A DNA stretch of 64,000 bases from Oegoconia quadripuncta (Eukaryota > Arthropoda > Insecta > Lepidoptera > Autostichidae): NCBI GenBank assembly GCA_949316235.1, contig OX438742.1, forward strand, positions 8,340,815 to 8,404,814, read 5' to 3'. This document shows positions 35,159-44,896 of the stretch, in pieces. The translations under genes and the position numbers were made by a program. The notes beneath the pieces are model-generated. The model saw only the letters and a list, made by a program, of their open reading frames with translations, did no database searches and was not told the DNA's origin. Position 1 is the first letter of the stretch. The number at the start of each line of letters is the position of its first letter.

Positions 35159-35640
35159 CATAATAATAATAATAATAAATATTTATTATCTCACCACAAA
35201 GAAATAGGTACATTGATTAAATAGTAATGTTAGGTAAATACAAAAACAAATTCCTTTGTGGGAGACTGGTGTCTGAAATAGGTTCGAAACCTGTGCTACA
35301 GATCTCCAGGCTAACACTCCCTTACTATTAGACATTACAACAAGAGCACCGAGAATACATTATCTAAGTGATGCAGTATGCTGCTTAAAGTATTATATAT
35401 GTTGAAGCATGTTGCTTTCCGAAGTCTGTCATTTAGATGCAGTGGCTTATATAAAACTTTTGTGTGTTTCCGAAGAATAATATTGGAAGGAAAGCACTAA
35501 TTTTTAAAATTGCTCTTTGGGCTCCCTCAATCTTTATCATATGAGTAATAGCAGCTCCACCCCAAGCTGATATACAATATCCAAGTAGTGACTGACATAG
35601 TGCAAAGTGCACCGTTTTCATAACATTACGATCTGCCACG
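35159..35640 (-). mobile_element. CR1/Jockey-like LINE 3' fragment
   Basis: The minus-strand frame at 35433-35639 reads HFALCQSLLGYCISAWGGAA and KIEGAQRAILKIS, the conserved region after the reverse transcriptase fingers/palm in CR1/Jockey-type LINEs (consensus Y.L.QS.L.Y.I..WGG...L...QR..LR). It then loses frame. The element ends at the left in an (ATT)n run (35163-35178). Its 3' UTR (GGGAGACTGGTGTCTGAAAT) has a relative at 52565-52640. Confidence 0.75.
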
Positions 35641-35970
35641 TGACGAAGCTACACAAAATGGTATCAACTTTTACCTAACTGACAAAATGAAAAAATATTT
35701 TAAAACATTAATTTAATAACAATATAAGTTTCAAAAACCAACAACCCGACAGCATATTTTGCACTTTTAAATCGGTCAAGCCGTTTAGGCTACAGGGGGT
35801 AACATAGAAATCTACATACATACATACATACACTCGTAAAACATCACCCTCCTTTCTTGGTCAATCGGGTAAAATAAGGCCAACTTTTCATTGAGCTGTC
35901 ATTAGACCCACAGGAGTTAAAATCAAATCAAAGCCAAGTTCAAGTGTTCATTAAAAAAATATATACCTAC

Positions 35971-36235
35971 ACAGGGTGTAACGGTTAAGTGTAGTCATAT
36001 TTTAAGGGCTTGTTCTACCCATCAATACGAACAACTTTTACTATGGGGGCAACTTCGAAATCGCGAAAAAAAAATCAGCTGTTTCATACATTGCATCGGG
36101 AGGTTATTGAAATTTTCTATGGAACAGCTGATTTTTTTTTCGCGATTTCGAAGTTGCCCCCATAGTAAAAGTTGTTCGTATTGATGGGTAGAACAAGCCC
36201 TTAAAATATGACTACACTTAACCGTTACACGGTGT
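35971..36235. mobile_element. Near-perfect foldback MITE, ~108 bp arms
   Basis: The left arm (35971 onward: ACAGGGTGTAACGGTTAAGT, GGGCTTGTTCTACCCATCAA, CTATGGGGGCAACTTCGAAA, TCGCGAAAAAAAAATCAGCT) is repeated as a reverse complement ending at 36235. Only two mismatches near the ends were noticed. The loop is about 45 bp (TACATTGCATCGGGAGG...). There is no coding capacity. The near identity of the arms suggests a recent insertion. Confidence 0.92.
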
Positions 36236-36799
36236 ATATTATTTTTATTAATTTTTTTTAAATTTGGCTTTTATTAAATTTGGCTTTTAACTCACCAATC
36301 TAATTAATCAGCCTACTTGTTGTCTAACCCAATGGGAATTGACTCCATCGCCAACTGCAATTTAACCAATAGTTGAATTTCAAATATTAAAATCGACGAA
36401 TGTGGAAGACTGTATACCATTGTAAATGTTTAACGATTATTTCAGAATAATTAACAAACTAAATAACAATAGTACTTACACCTAAAAATTAAAACCTACA
36501 CCTAGTAAGAATTAAAAATACTCATTGTACAATCCTCAAACCCAGTGGTAACACATAGGCGTATCTAGAAGCTATACCTCTGCGTATTGCAATAGACAAC
36601 TTACCCTAAGTGCATTCTAATAATTACCATCTGCGATCGCAGTAAATGCCAATCTTCATGTCGCCGAGATATCGATCCAGCGTGCGGGAAGCTTTATTAC
36701 TTGGTCTCACGTCACTATGGACTTATGTTATCAAATCGGTATCTTATCTAGGGATAAAATGAAATTGGATTAGTATGGAGAAGTTTGAAACTGTGATCC

Positions 36800-36880
36800 A
36801 TTTTAGCGATAAGAAAAACTGCAATCCATTTGAAATTAAATTTATTTCAAATGGATTGCAGTTTTTCTTATCGCTAAAAT
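36800..36880. mobile_element. Small foldback related to the 37798 element
   Basis: ATTTTAGCGATAAGAAAAAC, TGCAATCCATTTGAAAT is followed almost at once by its reverse complement; total 81 bp. The core AAGAAAAACTGCA is also in the arms of the element at 37798-38390, suggesting one family in different states of internal deletion. Confidence 0.85.
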
Positions 36881-36937
36881 AGACTTTGAATTGTTCTTGA
36901 TTTTAAGTAGCAACACTTAGGTGAAATGTAATTTCTT

Positions 36938-37018
36938 TTTATGCACAACGGTATTTTTATGTACATGACCTCAATCACACCTGATGTTAAGTGAAGATGA
37001 GGCCGAAGGTGTAAGCAT
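36938..37018 (-). mobile_element. SINE-A tail fragment
   Basis: ATGCACAACGGTATTTTTATG, CTCAATCACACCTGATGTTA and GATGAGGCCGAAGGTGTAAG match the 3' end of SINE-A on the minus strand. Confidence 0.8.
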
Positions 37019-37797
37019 AATTTTTGAAAGTTTAGTGGACTGAAGGAATATTCCTAACCTCGAATAAGATTATGAATTGGAACATGTATTGTAGGTATGT
37101 AAAAATACTGATACAAGAGACGAAGTGCATTTTAAAATACAGCTGGAAGTCCTATCCACATCAACACCTAGCACATAAAGCTCTGCTAGGTTAAGTACAA
37201 CAAATTTACAAGAACGTGCACAAAACATTAAATATCGACAGACAATCTTACTCAGTGAAATTAAATGTATGGCGGCAGTTAAAATCATAATGTCTGACGT
37301 GTGTTTACAGAACTTCGTTTTTCTTATCCAAAGACTGACTAGAACGTGTCATAAAAAGTGTTATAGTTAAAATAAGGTCGTAGTGTGTACCCACCCTTAA
37401 CGCTACAATACACATAAATATTGCTCAGACATCACACCGCATGGAAAATAGAATTATTGACCTGCAGAATTTATATAGGGAAATTCCGTGCAGCAAGTAA
37501 GATTCCACTTATGACGTCCATTCCTATACGTTGAATTCCATTTGTCTAAAATATGTAGAACCTGCAATTTCAATAGCTCTAAGTTACCGTAATATGCTTG
37601 GATTGGATTCTATTATGTTGTTTTACGAATTGGAGTTCGATTTTCTCAGTTGACAAAACGTCAAAGTGATTCTTTTGTATTACTTATGTTGGTTTTTTTG
37701 TTTACGCAATAATATGTGTGGAACTCACTTACCACTATACCACTAAAGAGATCTTCGGTCCTGTCAATAACCATTGTTTATTTATATATATTCATTT

Positions 37798-38390
37798 ATA
37801 CAGCGTGTAACATTTAGATCGGTCAGTATGGGAAACTCTGAAACTATAAGAAATTCGAAGATCTTTTCTCAGGAACCATGTTATCGATTTTAGAAACAAG
37901 AAAAACTGCATTCATACATTAAAAAAAAAACTTGTACTCAGCTCGGAAATCGAACCCGGATGATTTGTAAAATAAAACTAACACCATTTTTATTTAGATA
38001 TCAATTGTGTAGTTCTTAAGATGCAAATGTTACTATGAAACATTATGTCTAAAATTAATAAACTAGACAATTTCTTGTGGGGTTACGTTAAGAGTGAAAT
38101 ATACAAAACTAGCTACGACACTATTAAAGACCTAAAACAGCCATAGAGACAATTTTAGCGGAAATTCACTACCTCAAGATACAAAATGCAATAGTAAGAT
38201 CGTTACCTAAACGAGTCGAATAATGTATTGAAAAAAAATAGTAGTCATTTCGAACGTAGTTTTTTTTAATGTATGAATGCAGTTTTTCTTGTTACTAAAA
38301 TCGATGACATGGTTCCTGAGAACCGATCTTCGTATGTCTTATAGTCTTATACTTTCGCTAACTGACCTATCTATATGTTACAGCCTGTAT
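37798..38390 (+). mobile_element. Mariner/IS630-like DNA element, internally deleted
   Basis: 593 bp with ~130 bp terminal inverted repeats. The left arm (ATACAGCGTGTAACATTTAG, GATCGGTCAGT, TCTCAGGAACCATGTTATCG, AGAAAAACTGCATTCATACA) is mirrored at the right by ...GTTCCTGAGAACCGATCTTC...TGTTACAGCCTGTAT. Between the arms lies a transposase remnant (38063-38233). It is a non-autonomous deletion derivative. Confidence 0.8.
38063..38233 (+). pseudogene. Transposase C-terminal remnant (LWGYVKSEIY)
   Basis: The frame from 38063 reads LDNFLWGYVKSEIYKTSYDT, IKDLKQP, a stop (TAG), then QILAEIHYLKIQNAIVRSLP. The motif DxFLWGYxKxxVY..P.T..LK..I lies around the third catalytic acid and the C-terminus of mariner/Tc1/IS630-type transposases. 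The N-terminal HTH and the first two acidic residues are absent. The in-frame stop and small size make it inactive. Confidence 0.75.
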
Positions 38391-39265
38391 ATTTGTAGGC
38401 TTATTTACGTACTTTTTAGTATGTAATATTTATGTTCTTATTTTTATTTTATTTTTTATTTGTGTGCACTCTATGTTTCTCTTCACTATTGTTATTGTCC
38501 TATGTCGGTTTGCTGGAAGATACCTCTTAGGAATAAACTCGCCTTTGTATATCTTATTTATGTTTGTATTATTTATTTTTTTGCGAATGCAATAAAGTGT
38601 TATAATAAGTAACTTTATAACAAAATTAAGTGAAGGTACCTAAGAGAGACACATATTAATTTTAAAAGACAAATATTAATTTTCCCTATAATATTTTGCT
38701 TTTAGCCAATATTAAAATCTATGGCATTTGTATATCCGCAACAAATACTTCAACAACTTTACGTATATTACAATTTTCATTTGATTTCTCGGAAATACGG
38801 TATACCTAAATAAAAGTCAACTGGCCACTTGAATAATACAACGCAGTTTCAAGCAGGTAGGTTTTATTTCTCTCCAACGAGAATCGATTTACCAGGAAAC
38901 GATCCCCAGATCGTCCTTAGCTTTCCCTTATTGTGAGCACTAATTGGACCAACGTCTAACAAGTGCGGTTGACAAACCCATCTCGAATTTCGAGTGCCGG
39001 TAAAATATACACGCTACACGAAAATATTCAAGTGAAATTATAGAGATGCATTGTCTCTAAATGTAATAAGATCTCAATAGTTCGAGTTTCGATGTCGAAA
39101 TGTACATATAACAAATAACTGTGAGATTCGTACGCCGTCATCCAGTATGAAAAGCATAGTGTTGTTTTTTGAGTAACATTGTTTCGCAATAAAAGTTCTC
39201 GTCCAATTAGAATGTTCGTCGTTTTTCGAGCGATATGCGATGCTGCTACTTCGTCTCACGGATCA
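38391..39265. other. Intergenic DNA, nothing recognised
   Basis: AT-rich sequence to about 38800, then mixed composition. The short open frames show no conserved domain I know. Confidence 0.45.
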
Positions 39266-39269
39266 CAAA

Positions 39270-39500
39270 TTTTATACATACATACGTATGCTGACGCCTG
39301 TTTCCCGTTCGATGGAGGCTATTGATTTCCACTTGCAACGATCCTGACATACTACTTTTGCTTTATCCACACTCATCAAATGCTTCATACACGCTCGTCG
39401 GTTAGTGGTTGACTGCACCTGACCATTTCTGAGTACGTCAGTCACTTGATTGACATACGTTCTTCTTGGTCTACCTTTACCGACCCTTCCTTTCACGCTT
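39270..39500 (-). pseudogene. LINE reverse transcriptase C-terminal fragment
   Basis: The minus-strand frame 39272-39496 reads GRVGKGRPRRTYVNQVTDVL, NRRACMKHLMSVDKAK, VCQDRCKWKS. This is the conserved C-terminus of lepidopteran RTE-like LINEs (GR.RRTY..Q...L..G.V.S..NRRACM..LM.VDEAK.VC.DR..W.S). The ACATACATACGTATGCTGAC end at 39280 is the matching 3' terminus. Confidence 0.8.
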
Positions 39501-40540
39501 TCGTTAATCTCCTTTCACTCATTCGTTCTATATGCCTAAACCACCTTAACATACCTCGTTCTATCTTAATCACTACAACATCTTTTTATACAAAGTAGAA
39601 TTCTATTGTTCATCTGTCGTGAAGTTTACCTAATGGATTTTACATTGTATTAAAGTTGCTACGGCCAAACGACGATTACGCGTCAGAGGTTCTACTTTTA
39701 AAAGATTATATACTGAATGCATAAACTACACATAGTGCTTTAATATGCGTTCCGAAAGTCAAAATGATAAATATTTCTCATATTGCGAATGAAATTTTTC
39801 TAGTGATTTCCTGTCGATATTATTTTGTCGATAATTGGTTTATACATCAAAATGGTATAATATAATCGAATTGATTTATTTTGCTACTGGAAATACTTTA
39901 AGGCAGACACAACATCAGTCTCATATCTTTAGACGCATATGTTTCATTTTGCATACAAAAAGAGGTCTGTTATCTCTCATAATCTATCTCTATTCAACGC
40001 CGCCCCATAAGCCACCGACTTGGCTTAACGATTATTTAAGTTGCCCTCCGAAGCACGGAAACATTTGTGTTAAGATGCCAATAGTGGTTATGCGTCTAAG
40101 GACTGCCCGCGCCATACATTGCTTAACTTCGCGAAAGCGAAGAGCAACGCCACGAGTGTATTGTAGAGGAAACATAAGTTATCGATAAATTATTATCGAC
40201 TAGGAATCCCTAGGAATTGTAGGAATATTCTGTCCGTATAACCGATTTTATATATTCGAACATTTCCAATGCATTTTCCACTGACATTTGAGTCTGGAGT
40301 AGAATCAGGCAATCTAAATACTCCGGGGCATCTGACTCTCTCCGGAACGAAATTAATACGTTCGTAGGTATTTTATCTATTCCTTCATAGTTTATTTACG
40401 GCAATATTCGAAATTTGCACATTATTGAAAAGCTAGTAACAGTGATATGAACTTATAGGTAAAAATAAATTAGTCAATCTTATAGTCAGATTAAGCAAAG
40501 TAATCTTTTATATTAAGTTTACTTAGTATATAGGCTTCTA
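39501..40540. other. Intergenic DNA with a SINE-like scrap
   Basis: At about 40020-40065, TTGGCTTAACG...TTGCCCTCCGAAGCACGGA matches a mid-portion of the CATCATCAGCCC repeat. The long frame at 39835-40188 runs through this and is not considered coding. Confidence 0.45.
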
Positions 40541-40544
40541 TGTC

Positions 40545-41170
40545 AAAACATTTAAAGAGACTTGTCCTGACTGATTGATTGATCAACGTACAGCCCTAAA
40601 GCTAGAAACATGAAATTTGGACAGTAGGTTCTTTGTCTGATGCAAGCGCTCACGAATAAGAAATTTTTGTAATTTCAACCATTAAGAGGGTGAAATAGGG
40701 GGTAGAACTTTCCATGAAACTTATTATTTCTTTTATCGATTTGCATGAAACTTGGTACAAGTACTCTATAATACAAAACATTAAATAACGGCAATAAGTT
40801 TGTATAGAAAATAATATCATTCTGATCTGATAAACTTGAAACTTGGTATTTATCCTCCTCAACACAATTGATGAGATACGTGTTTCATCGCTATTCAAAA
40901 TTCATCCCCTATGGGGTGAAAAAGGGTGACAAAGTAAGTATTTATACTGAAATAGAAATAAGTAAAAAAAAAAGGTTTTAAAATTCAACCCCTAAGGAGT
41001 GAAAGGGAATGAAAAATTTGTGTAGGTAACATGAGAGTACTCTTGAATCGTGATGCTACATTGGTGAGTTTTCAGAGACCTTGTTTCAAATTGGAGATGG
41101 ATGTTACCCCTACAGTTAAGATTGTTATACTCGTACCACCAAGTTTAGCTACGGGGTAGTCTTTTACAGA
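40545..41170 (+). repeat. Dispersed lepidopteran repeat (GACTTGTCCTGACTGA type)
   Basis: AGACTTGTCCTGACTGATTG, ACAGCCCTAAAGCTAGAAAC, ATGAAATTTGGACAGTAGGT, then TTCAACC...GGGTGAAATAGGGGG and CATGAAACTTGGTACAAGTA. This alternating text (head, ATGAAATTTGG, ATTCAACCCCTAAGGGGTGAAA) is a widely dispersed insect repeat. Non-coding. Confidence 0.6.
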
Positions 41171-41560
41171 GCCAACCTTAAAAGTTTATCTAGATATCAA
41201 TATCAAGTCGAATACTATAGACTGGTTATGCGAGCGTGCTATTTTGACTCCGAAAAATGACACAGCGGCTAGTATTAATGATCTTTTATTATAATCATTC
41301 GGAGAGAAACTTCAGTATAAATCAATTGATACGGTAATACAAATTGGAGACACCATAAATTACCCAGTGGAATTTTTAAACATCCATAACTGAGTGGGTC
41401 TGCCCTCTTATTATTTTACTCTTAAAATTATTGCAATATTAATTATGTTAAGAACTTTGAACCCTCCGAAGCTATGCATTGATTGCAAATTACAGCTCTC
41501 CATCGAAATGTCATTGAAACTACAGTAATCACTGGATGCGGCCAAGGGAAAACGATATTT

Positions 41561-41598
41561 ATAGCACGAATACCTTCTATTGAAGGTATTCGTGCTAT
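41561..41598. repeat. Perfect 17-bp hairpin
   Basis: ATAGCACGAATACCTTC, loop TATT, GAAGGTATTCGTGCTAT. The arms are exact. Unique in the window; no coding or terminator context in this eukaryotic sequence. Confidence 0.85.
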
Positions 41599-41737
41599 TG
41601 CGTCGTCCGAATACCCCTTTGTGATTAAGAGATTGCAGTTTCTCTTTAAGCTTTGCTTCGCTATGGCTATTAACTAAGCTCAAAGCCATTGAAAGCGTAC
41701 CAAAATAGTGGTATATTGGGTTCTTCATTAAACGCAA

Positions 41738-42015
41738 CGTAATGATTTCATCATTATCAGACCGTAAACATCCTACTGTAGGGATACAGGCCTTCCCTCG
41801 TATATGAGGGAGTATGGGCCGTAGTCCACGCTGACCCAATGCGGGTTAGGAACTTAACATGCCTTTGAATTGTTATTTCTCAGGCATGCACACTCCTCAC
41901 GATGTTTTCCTTCGCCGTTTAAGAGGCAGTCGGATAAAACACATAAATAATTAAATTTAAAAACTCATTGGTAAATTGTGAGACCGCGTCTTAACCGCTG
42001 AGTCATCGACGCTCA
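41738..42015 (+). repeat. CATCATCAGCCC-type lepidopteran repeat
   Basis: TGATTTCATCATTATCAGAC, GGCCTTCCCTCGTATATGAG, GGAGTATGGGCCGTAGTCCA, GATGTTTTCCTTCGCCGTTT, then GAGACCGCGTCTTAACCGCTGAGTCATCGACGC. The last part is a tRNA-like Ser/Leu-style tail that is typical of this SINE-like repeat. Confidence 0.65.
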
Positions 42016-42154
42016 TGACTCGACGAATGATTTATAGCGTCATAAACGATTTAATTATGTACCTACCCAATTATCCTAATTCTAACTAATATTATAAGTA
42101 ATAATATTTCATTTCATCCAGGATTAAACCAATTACAATTAAAATTGTATAATA

Positions 42155-42399
42155 ATGCTATACCAAAAGGTCGCGGGTTCGAATCCCGCTAGGGGTATAT
42201 GTTTGTATGATGAATACAGACATGTGTTCCCGAGTTATGGATGCATTTCATTTATATATGTATTTATTTACAAAAAAAATGTATTTTTGTAGTTTACCAA
42301 CCATCTGGTATCTATAATACAGACCTAGTTGCTTAGTGTGGAACTAGATGGCGCTGTGTGTATGTGCAAAGATATTTATTTATTTAATAAAGGCAAAAT
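42155..42399 (+). mobile_element. SINE-C, 5'-truncated
   Basis: TATACCAAAAGGTCGCGGGT, TCGAATCCCGCTAGGGGTAT (B box), ATGAATACAGACATGTGTTC, ACCATCTGGTATCTATAATA and TGTGGAACTAGATGGCGCTG match the 33630-34022 copy, with a short TATTTATTTA tail. Confidence 0.85.
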
Positions 42400-42492
42400 T
42401 GTCTTTATTAGTTCGTATTTCTTTTACGTCGCAAGAATAGTTAAGATGGACAGAGGGGGACGTAGGCTACTTCCTACCGCAACCAATGTAGT

Positions 42493-42549
42493 AGCGGGTA
42501 GGTATATGTATGTAGTTCTTGTAGTATTACATACATATACCTACCCGCT
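42493..42549. repeat. Perfect 22-bp hairpin
   Basis: The left arm starts AGCGGGTAGGTATATGTATG and the right arm ends CATACATATACCTACCCGCT; both are 22 bp and match exactly around a 13-base loop (GTTCTTGTAGTAT). Confidence 0.9.
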
Positions 42550-43030
42550 CTGTAGTTATATTTGTATTGTACATCGAGTTGAGATTGATATACTCTCACA
42601 GAAAAACCGATCATTTGGTTTTGTGGGGTTAGCCTATAATATGTATCTGTGCAATAAGGAAAAATTAATAAATAAATGCAATGTGTACAAAGGTTTTGGC
42701 AAGTAAAAAACAATTAGAGACGTTTCACCAAAAAAAAATCTATAGATTGGTAGATTGGAACTTTTTTTTTTTTAATGTTTGGGATATGTCTGACCACTCC
42801 ATTTGGGATGAGGGTTGAGACGTCCTTTCTTTCACGCTATTATTCGTATATAAATTGCCTTTACAATACGCAGGAAACAGCATCCTGAGGATATTGGAAA
42901 TCACACGCCCGAGTGTCCAATCGTATGTCACTGAACCTATCTACTAATTGTACTTTATTTTCCAAGTCTAGTTTTTAAGCCCCGACGAAAAACAAAAGTG
43001 TTTGTGTTTGTTTTGTTTGTGTGGTTATGT

Positions 43031-43112
43031 GTGTATCCATTCTTTGTGCGGATGTATCTACATCTGGACAAAGAATGGACACGACCCATTACTGAGATCA
43101 GTAATGGGTCGT
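43031..43112. repeat. Two adjacent hairpins
   Basis: Hairpin 1 (43033-43082) pairs ATCCATTCTTTGTGCGGATGT with ACATCTGGACAAAGAATGGA. Hairpin 2 (43081-43112) pairs ACGACCCATTACTGA with TCAGTAATGGGTCGT around GA; its arms are exact. The two share the base at their joint. Confidence 0.85.
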
Positions 43113-43190
43113 CGGATTTGCGCGCGGTTTTTTTAAATTAAAGACTAAAACGCTTATTAAATCTAATTTGGAACACTAATTGGTGTAGTG

Positions 43191-43350
43191 GACGATCGAT
43201 TGGTGTAGAGGATAGTGACCCTGTCATCGGAACCAATGGGTGCGGGTTCGAACCCCGCGAGGGGTAAATGTTTGTGTGATGAATACAAACATTTATTCCC
43301 GAGTCTTGAATGTTTATATAAACATTTATATATCCTTGGTACAAGCTTTG
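43191..43350 (+). mobile_element. SINE-B, 5' part, interrupted by SINE-A
   Basis: The head GACGATCGATTGGTGTAGAG, GGGTGCGGGTTCGAACCCCG has A and B box-like segments, then AAATGTTTGTGTGATGAATA, CGAGTCTTGAATGTTTATAT and GGTACAAGCTTTG. The rest of its body reappears after the inserted SINE-A, at 43641-43690. Confidence 0.85.
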
Positions 43351-43640
43351 TTTTTTTTTAATGCACAACGGGTTGGTACTTGGCCTCAATCATACCTGAT
43401 GTTCAGTGAAGATAAGCTCGAAGGGGGAAGCGTACTGACCCGGAAACCCCAAGACATTTGGGGAACTGGCTATCTTATCTCTGACAACCGGAACACAACA
43501 ATGCTATTAACATTGCTGCTTGGCGGCAGATTTAGATAAGATGGTGGTAGCTAGCTTAAATATGTACCCCGCTGGGGATCGAACCCGCGACCTCCGAATT
43601 GTAAACCCAATGTTGTTTGCATTGAGCCACGGAGGCGGTT
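43351..43640 (-). mobile_element. SINE-A, full length, nested in SINE-B
   Basis: On the minus strand it has the head AACCGCCTCCGTGGCTCAAT, a B box (GGTTCGATCCCCAGCGGGGT), the CCGGTTGTCAGAGATAAGAT body, TCCGGGTCAGTACGCTTCCC, and an A tail. The CATTTTAAATGTCCGCC segment near the head is deleted. It inserted within SINE-B between CAAGCTTTG and TTTGGGACTAG. Confidence 0.9.
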
Positions 43641-43690
43641 GAATGGTTTGGGACTAGATGATTGGTGTAAGAGTTCCAAATAGGTTTTTA
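43641..43690 (+). mobile_element. SINE-B, 3' part after the nested insert
   Basis: TTTGGGACTAGATGATTGGT, GTAAGAGTTCCAAATAGG is the continuation of SINE-B as seen uninterrupted at 51731-51976. Confidence 0.8.
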
Positions 43691-43964
43691 TTTAAAAAAA
43701 TGAAGTTGGAAGCTAGTGATTACACTAAGACTAATTTCTAAATCGGACAGTCGGCTCGAAGTCATCACGTAGAATTACGTTGAGTTTCACGTTTCGATGG
43801 GCCGTACCTCTCAAAATAACGTGAATCAGCCACTACAAAGTAAAGAATAATTTTATTGAAACGCTCGTACTTCTTTCACTGTCGTAATTAATATTATTTC
43901 TACAATATGAAAAAAATTACCAACTAGTCGCTCTAAATCATTAGCAATGCGATTACAATCGGGT

Positions 43965-44160
43965 GTGTAATGTTTGATATAATAACAAAAAGTCTAATTA
44001 TCAGATTGTATAATTTCATTTGACATAATTTTGCTTAGTATAATGTTCAAATGATATACTCGTAACGTTCTGTTTATATAATTTCTCTAAGTATAATTTC
44101 ACTTGATATAAAACTCGTTTTACATAATATTTACTTTCTATAATGTTCCACCTTATTCAT
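43965..44160. repeat. Array of degenerate 15-17 bp words (TATAATTTCACTTGA)
   Basis: About ten consecutive words: TATAATTTCATTTGA, CATAATTTTGCTTAG, TATAATGTTCAAATGA, TATAATTTCTCTAAG, TATAATTTCACTTGA, TATAAAACTCGTTTTA, CATAATATTTACTTTC, TATAATGTTCCACCTTA. Each begins (T/C)ATAAT and has a variable middle. Non-coding. Confidence 0.7.
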
Positions 44161-44164
44161 GTTT

Positions 44165-44720
44165 CCACCTTAAATGTCTACGTACCATCATAAAGATTAG
44201 ATGGTCGGACCGAGTGCATAATACCGAAATGCTGCGAAGAGCCAATGTCGGTGGCATTGAGGCCTACGTGGCGAAACGCATCTTCTATTCTGAACTAGAG
44301 GAGGGTAAGCGAAAACATGGCGGTTAACTTCTCAGATATGAGGATGTTCAGAAGCGTTATATGAAAAGATGCAACATTGAACCATCTCGATGGGAAGGTT
44401 TGGCAGCACAAAGTCCTGAACGGCGCATAGGAGAGTAAGCGATTTCGAGGAGCAGCGTAAATCTGACCTCGACGCTAAACGCGACGAGCTGAAAACCCGT
44501 CCACTCGCTGCCATTCATTTCACTACAAGGAAGGTGTGCTTACGTGCCCACGTGCGCACGGGAGTTCACCGCAAAGATCGGCTATGTTAGCCATCATTTG
44601 GGCGCACCCGCGCCAAACCGGTTTGGAGTCAAAGTGGTCGCCATTGCCGAAATCGGTCGGAAGCGTCATCATCACCATTAGAAAATTTGAAAAGAATACA
44701 TAGTACAACATCAACTGTTG
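44165..44720 (+). pseudogene. LINE reverse transcriptase C-terminal region, decayed
   Basis: The frame from 44196 reads [40 protein letters not shown], a stop, LLRYEDVQKRYMKRCNIEPS, RWEGLAA. After a frameshift it reads DFEEQRKSDLDAKRDELKTR, PLAAIHF, then SHLRAHARQTGLESKWSP. This matches the C-terminus of an abundant LINE class (GG..LRYKDV.KR.....I....WE..A.DR; FE..R......KR..RK) with its terminal CH-type finger (broken here). At least one stop and two frameshifts. Confidence 0.8.
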
Positions 44721-44896
44721 GAGCACAGCCTCTCAATAAGTGAGTTCACACTTGCAAATAGCTGTAACAAACTTGATTAAACCAGTGAGCGACTTATTAG
44801 TGAAACTTTAACGTGAACGGCAAACACGAGCAAGCAGGGCACTTGAGGAAGAGTATTTATATATTGACTGTCTGTAATTTAAACTACATTAAAGTT

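Noticed and set aside
39835..40188. 117-codon plus-strand open frame as a gene
   Set aside because: It runs through a piece of the CATCATCAGCCC repeat and has no conserved motif.
41411..41839. 142-codon minus-strand open frame as a gene
   Set aside because: It overlaps the perfect hairpin at 41561 and the head of a dispersed repeat; residues are explained by these.
44332..44726. Minus-strand open frames
   Set aside because: Antisense shadows of the decayed LINE C-terminus on the plus strand.
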